Shown: positions 21,344-29,823, counted from the first letter of the stretch. The stretch is 32,288 nucleotides of DNA from Nocardia seriolae NBRC 15557 (GCF_007990715.1 NZ_BJWY01000090.1:1-32288), one strand, 5' to 3'. Numbers and translations: made by a program. Notes: a model not told the origin generated them from the letters alone.

Positions 21344-23796
21344 ATCATGTCCTTGGCGGTGAGCCAGCGCATGATCGGCCAGCCGCAGAAGACCGGCAGC
21401 CAGCAGGTGAGGACGCGGTAGAGGAGGACGGCGGGGACGGCGATCGCCGCCGATACTCCGAACGCGGCCAGGCCACCGATGAGGGCGGCCTCCACCGCGC
21501 CCACGCCGCCCGGGGTCGGGGCGGCCGAGGCCAGGGTGCCGCCGATCATGGTGACGATGGTGACGGTCACGAAAGTCGTATTGCCGCCGAAGGCTTCGAT
21601 GCTGGCCCACAGGGCCAGCGCCATGCCGAGGGTGGTGGTGGCGCAACCGCCGATGATCATGGCCATGCGGCCGGGCTTGCGGCCCAGGTCCTTCAGCTGA
21701 CCCACCACCTCCGCCAGCTGTGGGCGCACCTCGTCGAGCAGCCAGCGGCGGATCTTGGGAATGAACATGGTCGCGCCCAGCAGGCCCAGCAGCGCGCCCG
21801 CGACGAAGTACAGCACCGTCGCGCTGGGCACGAAATGCGAGAGGTTCGTGGAGGTTCCGGCGAGCGCGCCGAAGATCATCAGCAGGATCACGTGGGTCAC
21901 GACCTGCACGGTCTGCTGTAGCGCCACCGCCGCGGTGGCCCGCACCGCGCCCAGGCCGCCCTTCTGCAGAAACCGCACGCTCAGCGCCAGGCCGCCGACA
22001 CCGGCCGGGGTCGTGGTGGCGGCGAAGGTATTGGCGATCTGCATGAGCAGCAGGTTGCGGAACTTGACGGCCTCGGAGGCGCACGCCCACAACGCCATTG
22101 CCGCGCCCACGTAGGTCAGGGCCGAGACGGTCAGCCCGAGCAGCGCCCAGCCCCAGTGCAGGTTGTGCAGTTCGGTGAAGAAGGTCGGCACCTGGCTGAT
22201 GTACGGGTAGGCCACGTAGACCAGGCCGATGAGCAGCACCAGCTGGATGATCTGATTGCGGGAGAAACGGGTGACCTGCGCGGCCGCGATCTTGTCCTGC
22301 CCGGTCTGCTCGACCACCTCGGTGCGCAGTTCCTTCATGAGGTCGCCCGCCTCGGGCACCGCCTTGCGTAGGTGCGCGGGCATGGCGGTGCGGGTGAGCC
22401 GGGCCGAGGCGTCCAGCACCGCCTGCTTGTCCAGCACCTCGAGCGCGGTGCGCACCGCCGGTTCGGTGCCGAACAGTGCGGAGGAGGACAGCAGCAGCTG
22501 CGCTACGTCGGAGTCGAAACGCACCTTGTAGGCGCCGAATTCGGACTGCACGAAGCCCTCGAACAGCACGGTGTCGTCGTCCAGCACGCGGATCTCGTCG
22601 GTGCGCAGATCGCCGTGCGAGATCTGGGCCTGGTGCATGCTGTGCAGCGCCTGCCACACCCGGGTCAGCGTCTTCTCCCCGTCGGCGGCGGTGAGCGGGC
22701 GGCCCTGGGCGACGGTGTGCGCGTACATCATCCAGCTGCGGTCCAGCGCCGCGACCGTGAGCGGCTTGTTGCTGGCCAGCCCCAGATCCGCGATGGCGAA
22801 ACCCATCAGCGCGCGATGCTCGACCGCGCGCCGCATGGACGCGAAGGAGGCCGGGTATTCGCCGCTGCGAATGGTGAGCCAGCGCCGGAACTGCTGCAGC
22901 ATGCCGCGGCTGCGCTGGTTCGCGCCGTACATCTCGATGATCAGTTCATTGTCCGGCGAACCGTTCGCGCCCGCCGTCGCGCCGGTCGGCTTCGGCGCCG
23001 CACCACCGTTGGGCGAGGCGCTCAGCCCCGGTTGCGGCACGGTGCTCGCCGAAAGCACCAGCGGCCCACGGGCGGCCGGGCGCACCACCTTGAACGCGGT
23101 CACCCGGAATCCGCGCCGGGCCAGCACCCGCACCACCGCGTCCAGGGGCACCTCCAGCGCGGGCGTGCCGACCACCAGCACGATCACCGAGCCCACCAGC
23201 CAGCCCACCACCAGCCCCAGCGCGGCCCGGGCGGGCACCACCAGGGACACGAACAGGTGGATGGGCACGAAGGCCAGCAGCAGCGTCCACCACCAGCGCC
23301 GCCAGCGCTTGGGCAGCCACGGGCTGGCCACCGTGAGCACCGCGGCCAGCATGGCGATCCAGCGCGGGTCGTCGAGGAACTGCGACAGGAAGGTATTGAC
23401 CTGCTGCGGTTCCGACAGATGCCAGCGCGGCGCGGAGAAGCCGGTGCCGGTGATGGAGAACAGCCCCAGTGCGATCAGGCCCGCGGAAAGGAAGCCCGCC
23501 AGCAGCTTCCACTGCCCGCGCAGCACCAGCCGGACCAGGATGGCGAAGGGCAGGGCCAGAATCGCGATGCCGTAGACGATGTAGACGAGGTTGGACTGTT
23601 CCGGGGTCAGGAAGCCGACAATGCCGGATACCGACCGCTCCAACTGCTCCCACTGCGGCCGGGTGATCAGCGATCCGGCGATGACAATGGCCACCGACAG
23701 CGCGGACAGCACGACGCGCAGAATGTCACTGGTCCGGCGGATCCGCGGCTGCAGCAGGCTGCCGGAGACAGGAATCTCCCGCCCGTCGACTCGCAT
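21340..23796 (-). CDS. Membrane protein: helices, kinase-like domain, and flippase-type (UPF0104/LPG synthase TM) domain
   Basis: An 818-residue inner-membrane protein in three parts. Residues about 20-210 hold roughly six membrane helices. Residues about 285-490 form a cytoplasmic kinase-like domain: QISHGDLRTDEIRV is the catalytic loop with D396 kept, but the usual Asn is Glu. LFEGF (411-415) stands where DFG should be, and no clear ATP-binding lysine motif is visible, so it is probably a pseudokinase or an atypical kinase. Residues about 510-810 are the lysylphosphatidylglycerol-synthase-type membrane domain (FAATTTPAGVGGLALSVRFL, ASAAPTPGGVGAVEAALIGG), a family linked to lipid flipping. 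There is no aminoacyl-transferase domain, so lysylation of lipid is not expected. A substrate cannot be named. Confidence 0.85.
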   Translation of the reverse strand: MRVDGREIPVSGSLLQPRIRRTSDILRVVLSALSVAIVIAGSLITRPQWEQLERSVSGIVGFLTPEQSNLVYIVYGIAILALPFAILVRLVLRGQWKLLAGFLSAGLIALGLFSITGTGFSAPRWHLSEPQQVNTFLSQFLDDPRWIAMLAAVLTVASPWLPKRWRRWWWTLLLAFVPIHLFVSLVVPARAALGLVVGWLVGSVIVLVVGTPALEVPLDAVVRVLARRGFRVTAFKVVRPAARGPLVLSASTVPQPGLSASPNGGAAPKPTGATAGANGSPDNELIIEMYGANQRSRGMLQQFRRWLTIRSGEYPASFASMRRAVEHRALMGFAIADLGLASNKPLTVAALDRSWMMYAHTVAQGRPLTAADGEKTLTRVWQALHSMHQAQISHGDLRTDEIRVLDDDTVLFEGFVQSEFGAYKVRFDSDVAQLLLSSSALFGTEPAVRTALEVLDKQAVLDASARLTRTAMPAHLRKAVPEAGDLMKELRTEVVEQTGQDKIAAAQVTRFSRNQIIQLVLLIGLVYVAYPYISQVPTFFTELHNLHWGWALLGLTVSALTYVGAAMALWACASEAVKFRNLLLMQIANTFAATTTPAGVGGLALSVRFLQKGGLGAVRATAAVALQQTVQVVTHVILLMIFGALAGTSTNLSHFVPSATVLYFVAGALLGLLGATMFIPKIRRWLLDEVRPQLAEVVGQLKDLGRKPGRMAMIIGGCATTTLGMALALWASIEAFGGNTTFVTVTIVTMIGGTLASAAPTPGGVGAVEAALIGGLAAFGVSAAIAVPAVLLYRVLTCWLPVFCGWPIMRWLTAKDMI

Positions 23797-24124
23797 GTCC
23801 TATTCGCGCTTTCGGATCGTGGGAACGCCTCTGGTCCCATGGTCGGCTCAGGTGAGTATGCGGCAGGCGACAGGCTTACCCGCCTCCCAACACGCCGGTA
23901 ACCGTAACAGTGCTTATTTGCCCTCCGCTTCGCTCCGGGCGGGTTCGTGGCGCTGGAGGTCTCGTTCTTCCCTCCCTCCGCTCCTCCGCTTCCCTCCCTC
24001 CGCTCCTCCGCTTCGCTCCCCCGCTCCACTCAGTCCAGAACGAGACGCGCCGCGAACCTGTGCGGTTTTTCCTGCTTAATCTGAGCCTTTGATGGGTGGC
24101 GCACGAGCGTGCAAGGATCGGATC
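23797..24124. other. Intergenic region between divergent genes, mostly a dispersed repeat
   Basis: These 328 bases separate the leftward flippase gene and the rightward SGNH hydrolase. The 145-base repeat 23916-24060 occupies its centre. The flippase promoter must lie in 23797-23915 or within the repeat. The hydrolase promoter is probably in 24061-24124. Nothing else is recognisable. Confidence 0.6.
23916..24060. repeat. Dispersed structured repeat, copy A
   Basis: This copy matches the one at 29823-29963 at both ends almost base for base. Its outer arms GGTTCGTGGCGC plus GTCTCGTT (23942-23966) pair with AACGAGACGCGCCGCGAACC (24039-24058), leaving a five-base bulge and one G-T wobble. The loop is pyrimidine-rich on the plus strand and contains a tandem duplication of a 22-base unit built from CCCTCCCTCCG and CTCCTCCGCTT. 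No transposase is encoded, so it is a MITE- or REP-like element. Confidence 0.8.
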
Positions 24125-24751
24125 GTGGTGCTCGATCTTCGTGTCTGCTTTATCGGTGAGTCGTTCGTCGCGGGGGTCGGTGATCAGAAATGCCTGGGGT
24201 GGGCCGGGCGGCTGGCGTCCAGAGCCATTGGGGCGGGGCAGCCGCTGACCTACTACAACCTCGGGATCCGGCGCGAGAACAGCACCGAGTTGCGGGAGCG
24301 GTGGGCGGGCGAGTGCGCGCCGCGGCTACCGGAAGGTGCGGACTGCCGGGTGGTGATCTCCACCGGCGTCAATGATACCCAGTTCGAGAACGGTTCTCCC
24401 CGAGTCGATCCCGACGACTCGCTGCGGAATATGGCCGCCATCCTGCGCGAGGTGCGGGAAAGGGGCTGGCAGGCAATGGTGGTCGCGCCGCCGCCGAATG
24501 TCGACGACGAGCACAATGCCCGCATCGTCGCCCTGGACGGCCGCTACGCCGACCTGTGCGAGGAAACCAAGGTGCCGTACCTGCGCGCGCATCAGCCGTT
24601 GCGCGAGAACCAGATCTGGATGCGCGATATCGCCGCCGGCGACGGCTCCCACCCGGGTGCGGCGGGCTATGACGAGTTCGCCGCTCTGCTCGCCCCTCAC
24701 TGGCTGCTCTGGCTCGCCGATCCCGGCTCGGAACTGCCTGTCGTGCGCTGA
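24125..24751 (+). CDS. SGNH/GDSL-family hydrolase
   Basis: A 208-residue esterase/lipase-type hydrolase with the four SGNH blocks: nucleophile S13 in CFIGESFVAGVGD (GES instead of GDS), G47 in YYNLGIRRENS, N83 in STGVNDTQFE, and D173/H176 in AAGDGSHPGAAGYDEF. All catalytic positions are present, so it should be active; the natural ester is unknown. There is no signal peptide, so it acts in the cytoplasm. GTG 24125 is chosen because AAGG lies eight bases upstream; an earlier in-frame start at 24089 would add residues unlike the family. It is the first gene to the right of repeat copy A and has no operon partner. Confidence 0.88.
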   Translation: MVLDLRVCFIGESFVAGVGDQKCLGWAGRLASRAIGAGQPLTYYNLGIRRENSTELRERWAGECAPRLPEGADCRVVISTGVNDTQFENGSPRVDPDDSLRNMAAILREVRERGWQAMVVAPPPNVDDEHNARIVALDGRYADLCEETKVPYLRAHQPLRENQIWMRDIAAGDGSHPGAAGYDEFAALLAPHWLLWLADPGSELPVVR

Positions 24752-25271
24752 GTTTCGCCGGCCGTCGGGTCGAGGCCACCACGCCGGACCCGACCAGCAC
24801 GCCCATCGCGATGGCCAGCACCGTGAGCACGGCATTCACAATGACGTGCAAGCCGTTCGGATATGTCTGTTCGCCAGTTTTCTCTGTGCGGTCGATGCTT
24901 ATCACGTATCGTCCTTCTGTTCGATTCGATGCCGCGATGGGCGTTGGCGGGGAGGGTTGGTGGGACACCCATCCCACTCGGTTCCCGTGGTTCGGCGAGG
25001 ACAAGTTGTCCTCGCGGGTGCCCAAGGAAGCCTGCCGGGTGCGGGCGGCCGGATTCGCGAACTGATTGGCCTCCCGCTCCGGCAAACGCAAGGGTGCGCG
25101 GCTGCGGTTCCCGAAGTGGCGGAAACGAAAGCACTGCAGCCGGTTCCGTTACGACGCAGATCGCGCGAAGCCGGTTGACAGTCGATGACGCAGGAAGAGC
25201 TTCAGCGCTGGGAAAGCTGAAACTCGTGCGACGGTATGCCTACCGGTTGCCCCTGTTTCTAATCTGGTGGC
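24752..25271. other. 520-base region without a firm gene; two weak small-ORF candidates
   Basis: Two short frames look partly coding. On the minus strand GTG 24905 (AAGGA seven bases upstream) opens a protein with one good membrane segment, HVIVNAVLTVLAIAMGVLVG, then STRRPAK. Its frame has no stop until it runs far into the SGNH gene, so it may be a broken small membrane protein. On the plus strand ATG 24937 to TGA 25065 gives 42 residues (GEGWWDTHPTRFPWFGEDK...) with about 85% G/C at third positions but no ribosome-binding site. The LysR promoter must lie near 25150-25271. I see nothing else. Confidence 0.35.
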
Positions 25272-26198
25272 ATGGATATCGACACGCGACTGCTGCGTTA
25301 CTTCCTGGCAGTCGCGGATGCGGAGAACCTGCCGCGGGCGGCGGCGCGACTGCACGTCGCGCAGCCCGCGCTGGCGACCCAGATCAAGCAGCTGGAACAG
25401 CAGCTGGGCGTGGAGCTGTTCATCCGGTCCCGCGCGGGCTGGACCCTGACCTCCGCGGGAAAAGTGCTGGCCGAACAGATCCCGCCGCTGCTGGCATCGT
25501 GGGACCGGGTGCTGCGCGATACCAAGAGCGATGCCAGCCGCGCCGCCCGGGTGCTGCGGCTGGGCTGCGTCAACAGCGCCGCCGACGCGCACATTCCGGA
25601 GATCATCCAGGTCTTCCACCGCCTGCACCCGGACTGGCAGGTCGATATCCACCAGGGCGGCTGGACCGATCCGACCGCCGGGCTCGACGAGGGCGATGTC
25701 GATGTGGCCCTGCTGCGCCTGCCTTTTCCCGGCCAGGAGGAGTACCACGTGCGGGAGCTGTTCGCCGAGCCGCGCTGGATCGCGCTGCCCGGGGACCATC
25801 CCCTCGCCACCCGTGACGACATCGCCTTCCGGGAGCTGTGGGACGAGCCCTATGTCGCCTCGCCCGCGGAAACCGGCTGGTGGCGCGACTATTGGATGGG
25901 CCTGGACGCGCGGCCCGCGGACACCGCCATCATCGGGGCCATCGCCCGCAATACCGACGAATGGCTGCGCGCCATCGCCAATGGGTTCGGGGTGAGCTTC
26001 ACCCCCGCCTCCACCGCCCGCACCGACTACCCGGGCGTGGTGTTCCGGCCGGTGCACGGCATCGGTCCGACCCGGGTGGCGGTGGTGTGGCCGGACGCCT
26101 CGGAGGCGGATCCGGTGCTGCGCTACTTCATTCGCTGCTGCTCGGACATCATGGGGCAGCACGGTCACCACGCGGCGGACGGCCGCCGCACCTCGTGA
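25272..26198 (+). CDS. LysR-family transcriptional regulator
   Basis: A 308-residue LysR regulator. Residues 1-65 are the winged helix-turn-helix (LLRYFLAVADAENLPRAAAR, LHVAQPALATQIKQLEQQLG, ELFIRSRAGWTLTSAG). A linker helix and a periplasmic-binding-protein-like effector domain follow (about 92-295; VLRLGCVNSAADAHIPEIIQ, VDVALLRLPF, ANGFGVSFTP). The effector is unknown. ATG 25272 has only a weak GGTGG upstream. LysR proteins usually control a divergent gene, but here the 520 bases to the left hold no firm gene. The methyltransferase 25 bases downstream on the same strand may be cotranscribed. Confidence 0.92.
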   Translation: MDIDTRLLRYFLAVADAENLPRAAARLHVAQPALATQIKQLEQQLGVELFIRSRAGWTLTSAGKVLAEQIPPLLASWDRVLRDTKSDASRAARVLRLGCVNSAADAHIPEIIQVFHRLHPDWQVDIHQGGWTDPTAGLDEGDVDVALLRLPFPGQEEYHVRELFAEPRWIALPGDHPLATRDDIAFRELWDEPYVASPAETGWWRDYWMGLDARPADTAIIGAIARNTDEWLRAIANGFGVSFTPASTARTDYPGVVFRPVHGIGPTRVAVVWPDASEADPVLRYFIRCCSDIMGQHGHHAADGRRTS

Positions 26199-26223
26199 GG
26201 GCCGGGTCGGACATGATGGGCTC

Positions 26224-26868
26224 ATGAGCGACCAGCACGAGCACTGGCAGCGCACCTACCGGGCCCATCCGGGCATGTACGGCGAGGAGCCGTCGGAGCC
26301 CGCGATGTACGCGGCGCAGGTGTTCCGGGAGCACGGGGCGCTGGAGGTACTGGAACTGGGCGCGGGCCACGGACGCGACGCGATCTATCTGGCGCGCCGG
26401 GGATTCCGGGTGACGGCCTCGGATTTCAGTGCCGTCGGGCTGGCACAGCTGCGGGAGGCGGCGGACGCGGCCGGGCTGGGCGATCAGGTCACCCCCCTGG
26501 AACACGATGCGCGCCAGCCGATTCCGCTGCCCTACCGCAGCGTGGACGCCGTCTACGCGCACATGCTGCTGTGCATGAACCTCAGCACCCAGGAGATCCG
26601 GGATCTGGTCGCCGAGATCCGCCGGGTGCTCAAGCCCGGCGGGGTCTTCGTCTACACGGTTCGCAATACCGATGACGCGCACTACGGCACCGGTCTGGCC
26701 CTCGGTGACGACATCTACGAGCACGGCGGGTTCGCGGTCCACTTCTTCTCCCGCGAACTCGTCGACACCCTGGCCACCGGATGGGAACTGCAAGAACAGC
26801 ATGCGTTCGAAGAAGGCGAACTCCCGCGCCGGCTGTGGCGGATCACCCAGTTACTGCCGAACCACTGA
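26224..26868 (+). CDS. Class I SAM-dependent methyltransferase
   Basis: A 214-residue cytoplasmic methyltransferase. The Rossmann motifs are in order: motif I VLELGAGHGRDAIYLARRG (about 40-58), the acidic loop VTASDFS (about 62-68), motif II LEHDARQPIPLPYRSVDAVY, and post-motif VLKPGGVFVYTVRN. The N-terminus HWQRTYRAHPGMYGEEPSEPA is typical of a small group of uncharacterised actinomycete enzymes and of tellurite-resistance TehB-like proteins. The substrate is not identifiable. It follows the LysR gene by 25 bases. Its last 18 bases overlap antisense with the end of the oxidoreductase gene. Confidence 0.9.
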   Translation: MSDQHEHWQRTYRAHPGMYGEEPSEPAMYAAQVFREHGALEVLELGAGHGRDAIYLARRGFRVTASDFSAVGLAQLREAADAAGLGDQVTPLEHDARQPIPLPYRSVDAVYAHMLLCMNLSTQEIRDLVAEIRRVLKPGGVFVYTVRNTDDAHYGTGLALGDDIYEHGGFAVHFFSRELVDTLATGWELQEQHAFEEGELPRRLWRITQLLPNH

Positions 26869-27744
26869 GGCCGATACCGCATCGCCGAGGGCACCGGCGA
26901 TATCGTCGCGCAGCGAGCGCGGCGCATTCGGGAGCAGGGCGGGCAGATCGCCGCCGTCGGCGTGCAGGAACCCGGCCTTGAGGTTGGAGAACAGCGAGAT
27001 CCCGTGCCCGATCTGATAGGCCGGGGCCCCGGCCAGGCTCTCCCGCACGGCGGTCAGCGGCACGTCCTGGTATTCGACCGGGCGGCCGAGGGATTCGCTC
27101 AGCAGTGCCGCGAGGTCCGCGCCGGACACCGCCGTCAGGCCCTCCAGTTCGTAGGTGCGCCCCGCGTGCGGTCCGGCGTCACCGGCTCGCAGCGCGCGCT
27201 CGGTCTCGGCGGCGACCCGCACCGCGACATCGGCCAGATCCGCCCGCGCCACCCCGGAGATGCTGCCGGTGCCGAAGGGCGCGGCGAAGACGCCCGTCTC
27301 GGCGGCCGCGGCCGCGCCCTGCACGGCCAGACCGGCCGTGAACTCCGAGTACAGGCCGTTGCGCAGCACGGTGCTCGCGAAAGGCGCGGCCGCCAAGCGG
27401 GATTCGGTCCACAGGTGCGGGACGGCGATGGTGGAGTGCCGGGCCGAGGCCGACAGGCTGGTGTAGATCACGTGCCGCACGCCCGCCCGGGCGGCGGCGT
27501 CGACCACCGCGCCGTGCCGGGCGGTCACCACATCGTCCTCGGCGAATCCGGCCGAGACGAACACCAGCACGTCCACGCCGCGGAAGCCGGATTCGAGCGT
27601 GGCGGGATCGTCGAAGTCGACGCGCCGCACGGTCTCCCCGTCGCCGGAACTGCTGCCCGCGAGCACCTCCAGATCCGGCTGAGCGCGCAGCCCCGCCAGC
27701 ACCAACCCGCCCAGTGCGCCCGAAACGCCGGTCACCAGAATCAT
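26851..27744 (-). CDS. NmrA-like NAD(P)-dependent oxidoreductase (QOR2 type)
   Basis: A 297-residue atypical short-chain dehydrogenase of the NmrA/quinone-oxidoreductase-2 group. It opens with the nucleotide-binding motif MILVTGVSGALGGLVLAGL, followed by RRVDFDDPATLESGFRGVDVLVFVSA, GVRHVIYTSLSAS and the pocket region STVLRNGLYSEF. Relatives reduce quinones or act as redox sensors. The gene starts 18 bases from the divergent HxlR regulator, a common arrangement in which the HxlR protein represses the oxidoreductase. An ATG start is used. The C-terminus overlaps the convergent methyltransferase by 18 bases. Confidence 0.9.
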   Translation of the reverse strand: MILVTGVSGALGGLVLAGLRAQPDLEVLAGSSSGDGETVRRVDFDDPATLESGFRGVDVLVFVSAGFAEDDVVTARHGAVVDAAARAGVRHVIYTSLSASARHSTIAVPHLWTESRLAAAPFASTVLRNGLYSEFTAGLAVQGAAAAAETGVFAAPFGTGSISGVARADLADVAVRVAAETERALRAGDAGPHAGRTYELEGLTAVSGADLAALLSESLGRPVEYQDVPLTAVRESLAGAPAYQIGHGISLFSNLKAGFLHADGGDLPALLPNAPRSLRDDIAGALGDAVSASVVRQ

Positions 27745-27762
27745 TGCGTTGCTCCTTGCGTT

Positions 27763-28248
27763 GTGTCAGTCGTGGATTTCGACACGACCGAGCATCCGGG
27801 CACGGCGACGACCGGGGAAGAAGGCACTTTGCCGTCGGTCACGAACACCGCTGATACCGAACAGGCAGCCGGCGCTGTTCCCACCGGGCCGTGTGGCGAT
27901 GACCACTGCGGCATCCGCGACACCCTGGACCGGATCGGCGACAAATGGACCGTGCAGGTGCTCGTCGAACTGCGCAAGGGCGTGCGCCGCTTCGGCGAAC
28001 TGCACCGCGCCCTGCCCGGCATCTCCCAGCGCATGCTGACCATCACCACCAAAAGGCTGCTGCGCGACGGGTTTCTCGAACGCACCGCCTATCCCACGAT
28101 TCCGCCGCAGGTGGAATACCGGCTCAGCGAGAGCGGTGAGAGTCTCGCGGAGGTCGCCTTCTATCTGGCCGATTGGTCGCGCGCACACATGGCCGGGGTG
28201 GCCGCGGCCCGGGCCCGCTGGGACGCCGAGCACGGCGGGCTGGACTGA
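27763..28248 (+). CDS. HxlR-family transcriptional regulator
   Basis: A winged-helix regulator of up to 161 residues. The HxlR domain is clear: CGIRDTLDRIGDKWTVQVLV, LRKGVRRFGELHRALPGIS, QRMLTITTKRLLRDGFLERT, then PPQVEYRLSESGESL. An N-terminal cysteine (GPCGDDHC) matches the position where redox-sensing members such as HypR or QorR carry their active cysteine; there are two here. The start is uncertain: GTG 27763 is given, while TTG 27829 with AGAAGG four bases upstream would give 139 residues. It is divergent from the NmrA-like oxidoreductase, its probable target, across 18 bases, so the operator must overlap one or both gene starts. Confidence 0.9.
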   Translation: MSVVDFDTTEHPGTATTGEEGTLPSVTNTADTEQAAGAVPTGPCGDDHCGIRDTLDRIGDKWTVQVLVELRKGVRRFGELHRALPGISQRMLTITTKRLLRDGFLERTAYPTIPPQVEYRLSESGESLAEVAFYLADWSRAHMAGVAAARARWDAEHGGLD

Positions 28249-28251
28249 ACC

Positions 28252-28299
28252 GGACGCTCAGCCCCGCTTCGGCACGGACGCTCAGCCCCGCTCCAGCAC
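28252..28299. repeat. 24-base tandem duplication across a stop codon
   Basis: GGACGCTCAGCCCCGCT plus seven bases is repeated at 28252-28275 and 28276-28299 with two mismatches. The second copy contains the last codons and TGA stop of the leftward phytoene-desaturase-like gene. The first lies in the gap before the convergent HxlR stop. Confidence 0.75.
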
Positions 28300-29823
28300 G
28301 GCCATGGCGGCATTGTGGCCGCCGATGCCGCTGACCCCGCCGCCGCGCACCGCGCCCGCACCGCACAGCAGGATATTGGCGTGCCCGGTCGCTACGCCCC
28401 AGCGCGCGGCCGGGCTGTCGTCGTCGCCGAGGCGATACGGAAAAGCCAAGTCCGCGTGGAAGATATGACCGCCCGGCAGGCCGATCTCGCGTTCCAGTTC
28501 GACCGGTGTCCGAGCCTCCACACACGGATTGCCCTCGCCGTCGAGGCCCAGGCAGTCACGGATGGGCTCGGCCAGCACCGCATCCAGTTGCGCCAGTGTG
28601 GAATCCACGAGACGGTCTTTGACGCCGCGTGGATTGTCGGCGAAAAGCCTTGCGGGCGTGTGTAAACCTCACAGGGTGAGGGTGTGGAAGCCCTGTGCGA
28701 TCAACTCCGGTGCCAGGATCGACGGGTCGGTCAGGGTGTGGCAGTAGATCTCCGAGGGCGGGGCCGAGGGCAGCTGCCCGGCGGCGGCCTCCCGGTAGGC
28801 GTGTTCCAGCTGTCCGGCCGATTCGGCGATGTGGAAGGTGCCCGCGAAGGCGGTGCGCGGATCCACCTGCGGGTCACGGAGTTTCGGGAGACGCCGGAGC
28901 AGCATATTGATTTTCAGTTGCGCGCCTTCGGGTTTGTCGGCGGACTCGCCGAGCAGGTGTGACAGCACGTACGGGGCGGCATTCACCAGGACGTGGCGGG
29001 CCGACACGGTGCCCTCGCGATCGCGGGTCGCGAAGTGGACTTCCGCTGTGACACCGTCGGTTTCGATGCCGGTCACCGTGCAGCCGGTGCGGATCTCGGC
29101 CCCGGCCGCCTTGGCCGCGGTCGCGAGCGCGTCGGTGAGCGCGCCCATGCCGCCGACCGGGACATTCCAGTCGCCGGTGCCGCCGCCGATCACGTGATAG
29201 AGGAAGCAGCGGTTCTGGAGCAGTGACGGATCGTGGGCGTGGGCGAAGGTGCCGATCAGCGCGTCGGTGAGCACCACGCCGCGCACGGTGTCGTCCGCGA
29301 ACCGCGCCTCCACCGTTTCACCCAGCGGCCGTTCGAAAATCGCCTCCCAGGCCGCGGAATCGCCCACGGTGCGCTGCAATTCGGCGCGGGTGGGCAGCGG
29401 CTGGGTGAGGGTCGGGAAGACCCGCTGGGCCAATTGCCCGGTCATGGCATAGAACTCGCCCCAGGCGGCGTAATCCTTGTCCGACCCGGTGACCTGCGCG
29501 AAACTGGCGCGGGTGGCCGCCTCGGAGCCATTGTCCACCAGCAGCCCGGTGTCCCCGATCGGCGTGTAGGACGAGATGCGCCGCTTGCGGGTCTCGAAAC
29601 TCAGGTCCAGGTCCCGCACGATCCGCTCGGGCAGCAGGCTCACCAGATACGAGTAGCGCGACAGCCGCGCGTCGAAACCAGGGAACACCCGCTCCGACAC
29701 CGCCGCGCCCCCGGGGTGATGCTGGCGCTCCAGCACCAGCACCGAGCGCCCGGCCCGGGCGAGATAGGCGGCGGCCACCAGCCCGTTGTGACCGCCGCCC
29801 ACCACGATCACGTCTGTGTCCAA
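28282..29823 (-). pseudogene. Phytoene-desaturase-like FAD oxidoreductase interrupted by one in-frame TGA
   Basis: A 513-codon frame encodes a complete NAD(P)/FAD-dependent oxidoreductase of the phytoene-desaturase/CrtI-like group. It has the FAD motif DVIVVGGGHNGLVAAAYLARAG, SRYSYLVSLLPE, NRCFLYHVIGGGTGDWNVPV, EIYCHTLTDPSIL, and the C-terminal FAD motif NILLCGAGAVRGGGVSGIGG. The frame is broken only by TGA at 28669-28671 (codon 385), between HTLTL and GLHTPARLF, where relatives I remember have Phe. Both sides stay in the same frame and are well conserved. A restart at GTG 28608 would give only a 108-residue C-terminal piece. The TTG start at 29823 lies at the edge of repeat copy B, which supplies the GGAGGG ribosome-binding site. 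Decay is the simplest reading; readthrough or sequencing error are alternatives. Confidence 0.85.

Noticed and set aside
21340..23796. MprF-type lysyl-phosphatidylglycerol synthase
   Set aside because: Only the membrane domain is shared. The aminoacyl-transferase domain is absent.
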